Shown here piece by piece: positions 55,254-64,000 of a DNA stretch of 64,000 nucleotides (the stretch's first letter is position 1; each line of letters opens with the position of its first letter). This stretch comes from Puccinellia tenuiflora (lineage: Eukaryota; Streptophyta; Magnoliopsida; Poales; Poaceae): contig QRDG01001387.1 of NCBI GenBank assembly GCA_012064385.1, positions 248,001-312,000 of the forward strand. The letters run 5' to 3'. A program made the translations under genes and the position numbers. The notes beneath the pieces are model-generated. The model worked only from the letters and a program-made list of their open reading frames with translations, did not search any database and was not told the origin of the DNA.

Positions 55254-55868
55254 ATGGCGCCGAAGAAGGAGATCGGGGCGGAGTCTCCCATTGTGGCTAA
55301 GCGCGGTCGCGGTCGTCCGCCGAAGAAGGACGCCGGGGAGTCCTCCGCCGCGGCGGCCAAGCGCGGCAGGGGCCGGCCGCCCAAGCTTGGCCACGGCGGT
55401 GGTGGATGTACCGCCGTTGCGGTGGACGGAGGCAAACGGAGCCCCTCTCCCGCTCGCTCGGAGTCTCCTGCAGGTGTCTATTGGGACGAGTTCCCCATTT
55501 CGGAGTTCCTCCTGACGCTGTACGAGCCCATCCAGCGTATCCAGTGGCTCCCTCGGGCCGTCGCCGATGCGCTGGAGGGGGAAGGCCCCTTCACATTTCT
55601 TCTTCATCGGGTTGGAGCCCGTCAAGGGCCTTGGGAGGTGCATGCTCGCGTCGTCGTCAGCCAGGAAGGTGGGAAGGTTCGCCGGCGAGCTGAGTTCTTC
55701 TCCGGCTGGAAAGCTTTCGCCAAGTTCTTCCGCCTGGAGCCTCCCTTTATCCTCCACTTCCAGCTGAAGCGCCAGACTGGGGTCCTCTACGTCAAGGTCT
55801 TCGACGGCTCCCTGTGCCTCAAGGAGTGGGAGGAGAGCGATGACGATATGACTCCGCCTCCCGCTTAG
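55254..55868 (+). CDS. Antisense gene 2 (aORF2) of C2: two AT-hooks, B3-like domain, acidic tail
   Basis: An intact 204-residue frame with no intron. AT-hook cores (KRGRGRPPK) lie at residues 16-24 and 36-44; C1 has one. Residues 90-187 follow the B3 pattern: IQWLPRAVADALEGEG, then a short strand region, GPWEVHARVVV, the GW..F motif SGWKAFAKFFRL (150-161), and VLYVKVFDG. The tail KEWEESDDDMTPPPA is acidic and the same as in C1. Known B3 domains are plant-specific DNA-binding domains, and AT-hooks bind the minor groove of AT-rich DNA, so a nuclear regulator or targeting factor is a reasonable inference. It is the only long intact frame in C2. The alternative is an unrelated fold with chance resemblance. 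Confidence 0.72.
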   Translation: MAPKKEIGAESPIVAKRGRGRPPKKDAGESSAAAAKRGRGRPPKLGHGGGGCTAVAVDGGKRSPSPARSESPAGVYWDEFPISEFLLTLYEPIQRIQWLPRAVADALEGEGPFTFLLHRVGARQGPWEVHARVVVSQEGGKVRRRAEFFSGWKAFAKFFRLEPPFILHFQLKRQTGVLYVKVFDGSLCLKEWEESDDDMTPPPA

Positions 55869-56734
55869 CTTTTTAGGTTATCTTGTAGCCGGCTCGGCCT
55901 GTAGGCGAGGTTGTCCGCCTGTGGACTTCCTCCTTTTGCTTATGTAATCTGCTCCCGGCTGAGAGCCTTTTATTGAATGACACCTGCTTTTGTTCACACC
56001 TTTGTGTGCTGTTTACCGGCTTGACCTTTTACATATCGTCCGGGTTGAGGTCTCCAGAGCCGGGAGGCGGCATTTTTGTGCGGGAAACGAAATGACGAAG
56101 TGGTTAGCTCGCTCTTTCGATTATGGAGAATATTTTTACTTTGCTTAGATCAATTTTACACTCGCCTGTAGCCTTTCCCGCCGCCATTCGTGTGCACTTC
56201 ACCGTCTAGCGGGATCATGCACACTACTTCGACGTTAGGATCCGGTTTGTTGGGCCAGAGTTTTCTCAGCCGGCAACGTTTTCTGTTTCTTACGTCTTTC
56301 GCATACAGTCAGCCTCCAGCTTATTCTCTTGCCGGCCTTAACCGGATCCGAAGAGTTAGCCATTTAGCGTTGTGTAGTTAATCGTCCGTAATAGGAGAAG
56401 TAGTTGCCGACTGCCGGCTTGGCCGAGTTTACAGAACAACATTTTTTCAGCCGGCAGCACTTTCTTTATGTGTTTTTCATGTTGTTGGCCCCCTCCAGCT
56501 TGTTCTCTTGCCGGCCTTAACTGATTCGAAGAGTTAGCCGTTTAGGGGTTAGTCACGCTACACGGCCGCTAAAGGCAAGCTTGTCGGCTGCCGGAGCAAC
56601 CGGAAAGGAAATGCTGAGAAGAATTGCGAGAAAAATTGCTCATGTGCTCGTCATTCTCATTTCTTTATTGATAGCATGGATGATACATACGGTTCTTTCT
56701 CAAGTGTAGAATCGACGCAAGAGTGACGCGTTCC
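55869..56734. other. Spacer between aORF2 and pol, right C2 segment
   Basis: This is the same content as 52470-53285, with the CTTGCCGG duplication near 56330 and 56508, continuing past 56691 into the 3' end of pol. No gene is seen. Confidence 0.55.
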
Positions 56735-58712
56735 ATGGCCTTTCCGTTTCATCGCCTTCCTTGTCCATCGTGTCCTTCTTGTGCTCGCGGGCATCGATCA
56801 AGTAGTAGGCATCGTTGATGAGCGCTTTGCTTACGATGAATGGTCCCTCCCAGGGTGATGAAAGCTTGTGCATGTTCTTTGTGTCTTGGATTAGTCATAG
56901 CACGAGGTCGCCTTCGCGGAAGCGGACAGGCCTGACCTGCCGGCTGTGGTAGTTGCGTAGTTGCTGCTGGTACATTGCCGACCTTGACTCGGCAAGCTGG
57001 CGCGCTTCCTCGAGCAGGTCCATCCCGTCTTCATAGGCTTGCTTAGCTTGTGCTTCCGTGAACAAAACGATTCGAGGCGCGTCGTGCTCGATGTCAGTTG
57101 GCATGATGGCTTCGGCTCCATGGATGAGGAAGAAGGGGGTGAAGCCGGTTGAGCGGTTTGGGGTTGTCCTTAGGCTCCATAGGACGGAAGGTAATTCTTC
57201 TTCCCACGCGCCGGCTGCCCGCTCGAGTGGTTCGAGCAACCGAGGCTTGATGCCGGATAGGATGAGGCCGTTTGCTCGCTCGACCTGCCCGTTTGACTGC
57301 GGGTGTGCGACGGAGGCCACGTCGAGCCGGATGCCGGTCCTGCCGCAAAACTTGGCGAATTCTCCCTTGACGAAGTTCGACCCATTGTCCGTGATGATGC
57401 TGTTGGGGTAGCCAAAGCGGTAGATGATGCTCTTGAAGAACTTGACGGCTGTTGGTCCATCCAGCTTCTTGATCGGCTTGGCTTCAATCCATTTCGTGAA
57501 CTTGTCGACGGCTACCAGCAGGTGTGTCATGCCTCCACTGGATCTCCTCAGTGGGCTAACCATGTCTAGTCCCCAAACGGCAAACGGCCAGGTGATAGGA
57601 ATCATCTTGAGCACTGAAGCCGGCGTGTGCTTCTGCGTTGCGAATCGTTGGCAGCCATTGCAGAGCCGGACCAGCTGGTTTGCGTCCGCCAGCGCAGTCG
57701 GCCAGTAGAAGCCGTGCCTGAACGCCTTGGCCACAATTGCTCTTGATGACACATGGTGGCCGCACTCGCCTTGATGAATTTCTTTGAGGATCTTGATTCC
57801 TTCTTCTTGGCTCACACAGCGCTGGAATATCCCAGAGACGCTGCGCTTGTACAACTCGTTGTTGATGATGGTGTAGGCACTTGCTCGTCGTTTGATTTGC
57901 CTGGCGATGAGCTCATCCTCCGGGAGTTCGTCGTTGGCGAGGTAGGCGAGGAAGGGTTGGGTCCATGGCGGAGCCTCTTCGATGACGAGGACCTCGACGG
58001 CTTCCGGCTTGCCTGGAGCCGGCCCGTCCGACTCCGCACCCGGCGGCATCCGGATGGAATCGGAGCCGGGACACGGCGTGATGGATGGCCTGTACAGCTT
58101 CTCAAGGGCGACGCCGGGTGGGATTTCCTCGCGAAGAGAGCCAATGTTCGCCAAGGTGTCAGCTGCTTCGTTGTTGGAGCGGTGGATGTGGTGGAATTCA
58201 CATCCGTCGAAGCATCCCGTGAGTTGCTGGATGAAGAAGCGGTAGGCGGCCATGTTGGGGTCCTTGGCGTCCCAATGGCCGGTGGTTTGCTGGACCACCA
58301 AGTCGGAGTCGCCGTAGCAGAGGATCCGCTTGATGTTCATAGCCTTGGCGAGCTTGAGGCCGTGCGCGAGAGTTTCGTATTCGGCTACGTTGTTGGATGC
58401 CGTGAAGTGGATTTGTAGCACGTATTCGAGTCGGCCCCCTTTGGGTGAGGTGAGGACGACTCCGGCGCCGAGTCCCCAGTATCTTTTGGAACCATCGAAG
58501 TGCATGAGCCAGTGCTCGCCGGAGTCGGGTGGTGGTGGTACGTGGTCCGTCTCCGTCCAGTCGGCTAGAAAGTCAGCCAGCTCCTGTGACTTGATCGCCG
58601 TTCTCTTGTCATATTTGACTCCGTGCGCCGTCAGGTTAATCGCCCATTTCGCCACTCTGCCGGTTGCGTCCTTGTTGCCTATGATCTCGGCAAGCGGAGC
58701 ATCGCTTATCAC
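56735..58712 (-). pseudogene. C2 archaeal-type RNase H and integrase
   Basis: The frame 58712-56895 gives 605 residues. The second RNase H has D73 (MHFDGSKRYW), E111 (VAEYE), D135 (CYGDSD) and a late Asp near 185, the usual acidic set. The integrase has H313, H319, C351 and C354 for zinc, then D383 (WGLDMV), D442 (TDNGSNF) and E478 (GQVERANG). All catalytic residues are present, unlike C1. A TGA at 56895 cuts the C-terminal tail, which in C1 continues to LLRRFYT. The link to RT is broken by an indel near 58746 and another near 58965. Confidence 0.9.
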
Positions 58713-59946
58713 CTTGATCGGGTGCTCTTGGAAGTAATGCTTCAGTTTTTCGTTGCCATGTACACGCCGTATACGAGCTTCTGGTAGTGCGGGTAGTTTT
58801 GCTTCGACTGCGAGAGCACTTCGCTGAGATAGTATATTGGCCGTTAAACCGGCCGCTGCTTGCCGGCTTCCTCTCGTTCCACCACCAGGATGACACTGAT
58901 GACTCGGTTGGAGGCGGCGATGTACATGAGCATGGGCTCCTTCGGAGCCGGAGGCGCTAAGACCGGGTGGTGGTCATCGCGCGCTTGAGTTCCTTGAAGG
59001 CGGCGTCGGCCGCGTCGCTCCAGACGAACTTGTCCGTCTTCTTCAGCAAGTGGTAGAGCGGGAGAGCCTTTTCTCCGAGCCGGCTGATGAATCGGCTGAG
59101 GGATGCCAGGCAGCCGGTGAACTTTTGGATATCCTTGACGCTTCTTGGCTGTCGCATGTTGTCGATGGCGGCGATTTTCTCCGGGTTGGCCTCGATTCCT
59201 CGTGCTGACACAAGGTAGCCGAGTAGCTGTCCGGCTGGAACGCCGAACACGCATTTCTCCGGGTTGAGCTTCATCTGGAAGCGGCGCAGGTTGTCGAAGG
59301 TTTCCTTGAGGTCGGCGAGCAGAGTGTGCTTCTCCTTGGTCTTGATGATGACGTCGTCGACGTAAGCGTGCGCGTTACGACCGATCTGGTCGTGCAAGCA
59401 TTTCTGCATGCAGCGCTGGTATGTTGCCCCTGCGTTCTTCAAGCCGAATGGCATGGTGGTGTAGCAGTATGGGCCGTAGGGGGTGATGAAGGCGGTCTTG
59501 AGCTGATCATCCGGGTTTAGCGGAATTTGGTGGTAGCCGGAGTAGGCGTCGAGGAGGGAGAGGAGGTCGCATCCGGCTGTGGAGTCGATCACCTGGTCGA
59601 TGCGCGGCAATGCGAAGGGGTCTTTGGGGCAGGCCTTGTTGAGGTGAGTGTAATCAATACACATCCGCCACCGCTTGTTCTTCTTTTCCACCATCACTGG
59701 ATTGGCTAGCCATTCTGTGTGTTGCACTTCCTTAATGAATCCGGTCGTGAGCAGCCGGGCTATCTCTTCTCCTATTAACTGTCTTCTTCCTTCCGCGAAG
59801 CGACGTAGAGACTGTTTCACCGGCTTGGCATCCGGCTGGACGTGTAGAGAGTGCTCGGCGAGTTCCCTCGGTACACCAGGCATGTCCTTGGGGGACCACG
59901 CGAAGATGTCCCGGTTCTCACAGAGGAACTCGACGAGCGCGCTTTC
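58713..59946 (-). pseudogene. C2 reverse transcriptase and connection RNase H
   Basis: From about 59946 the frame reads FLCENRDIFAWSPKDMPGVP, then RT with MCIDYTHLNK, SLLDAYSGYHQIPL, MPFGLKNAGATYQR and AYVDDVIIK, ending in GEKALPLYHLLKKTDKF. A deleted base near 58965 ends it at 58957; the RNase H region (58956-58713) continues in another frame with a second shift near 58746. RT itself is complete to the YVDD region and beyond. Confidence 0.9.
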
Positions 59947-61914
59947 CTATTTGGGGTCTAGGCTTGCCCCCACGACGACGAACTTGGACTTGTCACTGTC
60001 GTCGAAGTAGATCTTCTTAGTATCTCGCGCCGCCTGGAAGCTCGACTCGCCAGCCGGCTTGGCCGACTCCGGAATCTCCAGCTTCTCTTCGCTGGCCTTG
60101 CGCTTGAATTGTCGCATTTCCTCGTTGCAGACCATGGTCTCGGCCACCTTCGCGCTGTCGGTGGCGCAGGCGATGGAGCGCTTGTAGTCTCCGGAGACGG
60201 TGATGATTCCGCGCAGGCCTGGCAGCTTCATCTTGAGGTAGGCGTAGTGCGGTATCGCCATGAACTTGGCGAGCGCCGGCCGCCCAAGTATGGCGTGGTA
60301 GGCGCTGGAGTGGTCGACCACCTCGAAGGAGATGGTCTCGCGGCGGTGGTTGCTCTTGTCGCCGAACAGGACGTCAAGCCGGATGAGCCCCATGGATGAG
60401 CCGGCTCGCCCCGGCACGATGCCGTGGAAGACCGTCCGGCTGGGGGTCAAGCTGGACTCGGGGACGCCCAGCTTTTCCAGCGTGTCGTGGTAGAGGATGT
60501 TGATGCTGCTGCCTCCGTCGATGAGGACGCGTGAGAAGGTGCAGGCACGCTTGGGGGAGATGATCATGGGCTCCAGGACTAGAGCATAGCCGCCTGGATT
60601 GGGCATCAGCTCCGGGTGGTCGCTGCGATCCCACGTGATCGGCTCTTGCGACCAGTTGAGGTATTGGGGGACAGGTGGAACCACAACATTCACCTCCTTG
60701 AACCGCTCGCGCCGGCTTCGCTTGTCGTCGCGCTCGCTGACGAACACGACGTAGGCGGCATCCGGATTCCGGTAGCCGTCTGGACCCCTTGGTGGCGGAG
60801 ATGGAAGGCGTTCCCTCCTTTGCTCTTCGCGTTGGCGATCATCGCGATTCCTGTCTTCGCGCCGCCTGTCGTCATGCCTTCGATCATCCCGTCCGGCTTC
60901 ATCCGGAGGCGGAGGCGGATTTCGCCGTTCGTACGGTGGCGGCCTTGGGCGGCCAAGGTTGCATTGCCTGACGGTGTGGTTCGCTGGCCGGTCGCCGTGG
61001 TTCCGGCACGGCTGATCGAGCAAAAACTCGTAGCTGTTCCTTGTCCTTGTCCGACGCATGTCGCTGCTCTTCCTCATGCGGCGATTGTCGAAGCCTCCTG
61101 CCGGCCTTCCCTCGGTGGTGGCGACGACCTTGGACTCGACGCGGTCGTCCATGGACTTGCGCTTGCCGGATGTGTCGGAGTCGGGACGGGTTGATCTTCC
61201 TCCCTCCAGGGTCTCTATCCGGCTGCGGCGTGCAGCCGGCTCCGCCGTGATGATTCTTCCGGCTTCGTTGAGTCGGATCGGGTTGGTCATGCCCGCGTCG
61301 GTGGTGGCGTACTCATCGGCGATTGCCATGAGCTCCGCCATGGTCTTCGGGCTTTTCCTCAGGAGCCGGTGCTTGAGTAGGGTCAGGTCCCGGCAGCCTT
61401 GAACGAATTACTGGACGGCTTGGAGCTCAAGGATCCCCTCGCAGGAGTTGCGTAAGCTAGTCCACCGGGTGAGGTAAGCACGGTCCGACTCGCCGTCTTT
61501 CTGCTTGCACAGCGCGAGCAGTTGCGCGTTGCCGGGGCGCAAGTAGGTGCCGGTGAAGTTGCGGTTGAACACTTCCTCGAAGTCCAGCCAGCTGTTGATG
61601 CTTTCAGCCGGAAGGCTGTTCAACCAGGTCCGAGCCGATCCCTGGAGCATGAGTGGCACGTAGCGTACGGCCACCCGCTTGTTGCCGCCTGCGATGTTGA
61701 CCGCCGTGATGTAGTCGGCGAGCCAGTCCTCCGGCTTCGCGGTGCCGTTGTACTTGGGTGTGTCCCTTGGGAGGGTGAATCCCCTCGGGAACTGCTCGGT
61801 CCGGATGCGGGGTCCGAAGCAGCGATGCGCGGCGACGTCTTCCTCTTCGATGATGCTTGACGCCTTGAGCGTGTCGATGCGGATGCGAGCGTCGTGGCTC
61901 GTTTCGGGCCCCAA
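59947..61914 (-). pseudogene. C2 Gag (central and C-terminal parts) and protease
   Basis: The frame 61914-59947 contains EDWLADYITAVNIAGGNKR, VPLMLQGSARTWLNSL and FNRNFTGTYLR of Gag, then the CRNHGDRPANHTVRQC knuckle-like segment, a charged Arg/Asp linker, and the protease loop VLIDGGSSINILY with AILGRPALAKF. A TAA at 61408-61410 replaces Tyr. The frame ends DPK-TAG at 59947-59949, as in C1. Downstream, without any frame change, comes RT. Confidence 0.9.
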
Positions 61915-63055
61915 TGGTCCCAGGCGCTCCTCTATGGTGATCTTGTGTCCTATTTGCTCCTTGACATTGTGGCCGGCTCGCGGCCCGTTCCGGTTGCCGT
62001 CTTCACGCCGCCCAGCCGGATCACGGCCGTGATCACGAGGATGCCAACTCGCGCTCCCTTCGCGATGAGGTTGTGGTTGCTTGTCCTTCGCCCAGCCGCG
62101 GCTCGTGGATGACGCCTCGGCGCCCTGCTTGGACTTGCCGCCTGCATCGTAGCCTGGAGGCGGATCATGATGCTCCCGGCTCGCGGTTGCCTCAGTTTCG
62201 CGTTGCTGCCGGTTAGCCGTGGCGATGAGCTCCTAGACTCGGCGCGCTTGTTGACGTAACTCCTCGCCTTGGAGATAGAGTAGTTCTGCTGCTGCCGCCT
62301 CCGCAGCCTTCATGTTTTTGCACCGGGTTGCTGTACTCGGGCAAGACGATGTCCGAATGCTCGTGCGGCTGGCCAGCACGGTTCAGGGCACCGCCGAGAT
62401 CCCCTCCTTTGCGCCTGACTTCATTCAGTTTCTCCGTGTTGCCTCTTGCCGGCTCGAAACCGTGGACGGTGTTGTACTCGCGCATCGTGGCGTTGAGTCG
62501 GCGATGTGTCGACGCGAGATGAAGGGCCTTGTCGTACATCTGCTGACGCATCCTCTCGAGCTCAGCCGCCGCCTTGGCTGGATCCGCACCCGGCGCGATG
62601 GGGGTGCTCAGCAGCTCGAAGTCAGCCTCGAGGTTGCGCTGGAGGCGAGAGGATTCTCCAGCTTCATGAACAGTTGTGGCGACGTCGCCTCCTGCCGCCA
62701 CGTGCTCGACCATGTGCACCTCGGCGTAGACGTTGAGCTTGGCGTCGTCGCAGTCCGTGTCACCGGAGTTGAGGTAGCCGAAGGAGTTGTCGTCGCAGAT
62801 GCTGGAGTCGAAGATCGAAGGAGCCAAGCACGAATAGACCTCCTCTAGGTACTCCTTGGCGGCGACGACGACGTAGACGTGGAAATCGCCAAGGGTGACG
62901 ACGGTGCCTCCGCTGGTGAAGCCCACGTCGGCGAAGCTCCTGGTGTTGTCGAGGACGCACCCGATGGAGCCGATGGAGAGCACGAGGCCGGAGACGACCC
63001 GCCGATCATCTACGGTCCGGGATCCCGCGCAGAACGTGACTCCGCTCGTCGCTTG
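61915..63055 (-). pseudogene. C2 leader and Gag N-terminal part
   Basis: From the PBS leftwards the minus strand is open for much of its length and encodes text with EVHMVEHVAAGG and STPIAPGADPAKAAAELERM, shared with C1 35665-36631. A one-base shift near 62315 (a run of A) puts the rest (NMKAAEAAAAELLYLQG, then an Arg/His-rich linker) in another frame. The start codon is not certain; the first Met well inside the conserved part is at about 62714. Confidence 0.7.
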
Positions 63056-63072
63056 CCCCACGGTGGGCGCCA
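63056..63072 (-). other. C2 primer binding site
   Basis: TGGCGCCCACCGTGGGG lies two bases after the LTR end on the minus strand. This is the PBS form common in Tat-lineage elements. It shows that the right LTR is the 5' LTR. Confidence 0.9.
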
Positions 63073-63074
63073 AA

Positions 63075-63756
63075 TGTCGTGGTGGGTTGCACGGCATATC
63101 CATCAGAGATGGAAAGAAGTATGGGGCAAGGCAACGATGGCGCCCGCGCGGGATTGGGTAGCAAGCACGCAAACACACGCGATGTACCCAGGTTCAGGGC
63201 CCTCGTGGTGAGGTAACACCCCTACGTCCTGCTTCTTCTTGTTTCTTATTGATTGATCACAGAATCGGGCTACAGATGCTCCTAGAGCTGTGTTCAGGTG
63301 GCAGCCGGCTGGAAGTCCTAGCCGGCTGGAGGTTGAAGATGATGCTACTTGGGTGTTCTGGTTGCTTCTGTTGCTTGCCTCATGCAGGAGGCTCTAGCCC
63401 GCCTTATATAGGCAACGGGCTAGGGTTTTGGGTTACAAGGATTTTACAGGTCTGTCCCTATGACATCATCTACTTTCTGGCCGGCTGGAGCTCGTTGCCA
63501 TGATTCTGCACAGGAGATGCCCGACAGGAAGTACTGTTCACCAGAAGCGGTTATGCGAGGCTGGCCCACCCGTACGGAGCTGTCGGTTGGTACGCCCGGC
63601 TCCAGCCCAGCCGAACGTCTGTGTCCGGGTAGATGCAGGCGGCTTGATTCAGCCGGCGCGTTTCAGCCGGCATCGTGCAGCCGGCACTGTTCAGCCGGCC
63701 TGTGGAGTTTGAAGGAGTGAGCCTCTTTGGGGTATCCGGGGTTCATATCCCCGACA
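63075..63756 (-). repeat. C2 5' LTR
   Basis: It is the same family as 45725-46418 with scattered substitutions and a few short indels. The minus-strand TATA box is at 63403-63412. The outer end is CCCCGACA at 63756, followed by GAGGA. Confidence 0.9.
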
Positions 63757-64000
63757 GAGGAGGAGCTGGAGGAGGAGGAGCAGCACGAGCAAGAGCCGGC
63801 GCCACCGCTCTGGCCAGAACAGCACGCGGCGTACTCCTCCGTCACGATGCGCAAGGAGGACGGGCGCCGCCAGTTCTGGGACTTCGTCATGGCCGCGAAC
63901 GATGCGACGGAGGAGCGCGCCAAGCGGCTGTCGGTCTAGTGCTCGTCGAGGACGAGTACGCCCGCTCCTTCGTCGAAGCCCAGCGGCAGGCGCACGAGGA
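63757..64000 (+). other. Unidentified glutamate-rich reading frame at the window edge
   Basis: Past the LTR the plus strand is open: EEELEEEEQHEQEPAPPLWP, then AYSSVTMRKEDGRRQFWDFV and a TAG near 63938. A +1 or -1 shift would let it continue with EDEYARSFVEAQRQAHEE, so one frameshift may separate two parts of one protein. It could be the interior of a further transposon or a gene cut by C2. I recognise no family. Confidence 0.35.

Larger units (their letters stand above)
45725..63756 (-). mobile_element. Tat-type gypsy retrotransposon, copy C2
   Basis: Two LTRs of 694 and 682 bp flank about 16.7 kb of interior. Gag-pol runs on the minus strand from the right, and antisense genes run on the plus strand at the left. 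The PBS lies beside the right LTR. The expected 5-bp duplication is absent (GCCGG on the left, GAGGA on the right). About 3.4 kb of the interior is a near-duplicate around the N at 53286, so the real length is probably near 14.6 kb. The LTRs differ by several percent, including small indels. All gag-pol frames are interrupted. Confidence 0.88.

Noticed and set aside
57753..58418. Plus-strand frame of 221 codons in C2
   Set aside because: It is the reverse complement of the RNase H and integrase coding sequence; similar shadows occur opposite pol in C1 (for example 27762-28190).
15892..63756. C1 and C2 read as one large element with three LTRs
   Set aside because: Each has its own gag, pol and antisense genes in the same order, and 36632-45724 between them is unrelated DNA.

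Overview
This window is plant DNA from a grass of the wheat tribe (Triticeae: wheat, Aegilops, barley or rye). The basis is recognition of family hallmarks: a BARE/Angela-type copia solo LTR, Tat-type gypsy elements with two RNase H domains and antisense genes, an Athila-type gypsy of the Sabrina/WHAM kind, and Stowaway-like and hAT miniature elements. I see no bacterial gene, tRNA, rRNA or CRISPR array, and no host protein-coding gene I can defend. Nearly everything is nested LTR retrotransposons.

Layout. 1-1090: tandem repeats of about 260 bp. 1098-2496: unresolved DNA. 2497-5699 and 15114-15891: parts of a non-autonomous gypsy element (A; 5' LTR, PBS, gag with a CCHC knuckle). It is split by element B (5700-15108, TSD TGCTC), which has 3.6-kb LTRs around only 439 bp of internal sequence and itself carries a BARE/Angela solo LTR (8539-10185, TSD GAGGG). 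15892-36631: a degraded Tat gypsy copy (C1, gag-pol on the minus strand), broken by an assembly gap, by an LTR of another family (23928-25637) and by an Athila-like 3' half (30939-35664). 36632-45724: the least repetitive part, with a short tandem duplication, three MITEs, a CACTA-like end fragment and a complete young copia element (38325-43113, TSD CAAAT). 45725-63756: a second Tat copy (C2) with both LTRs. 63757-64000: an unidentified short reading frame.

The two Tat copies share one plan. Gag, protease, RT, RNase H, archaeal-type RNase H and integrase run on the minus strand. The long 3' internal region carries two genes on the opposite strand. The first (aORF1) has a gypsy-associated domain plus a coiled coil and five exons; the four introns join in phase in C1. 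The second (aORF2) is an intronless protein of about 200 residues with AT-hooks, a B3-like domain and an acidic tail. It has its own TATA box about 70 bp before the ATG and a GC-rich tandem repeat array upstream. This antisense cassette, and aORF2 above all, is the most interesting content.

Two single-N gaps (23927 and 53286) are each flanked by redundant sequence, so parts of C1 and C2 are probably duplicated or misjoined by the assembly. Comparisons are by eye; no alignment or database search was run.
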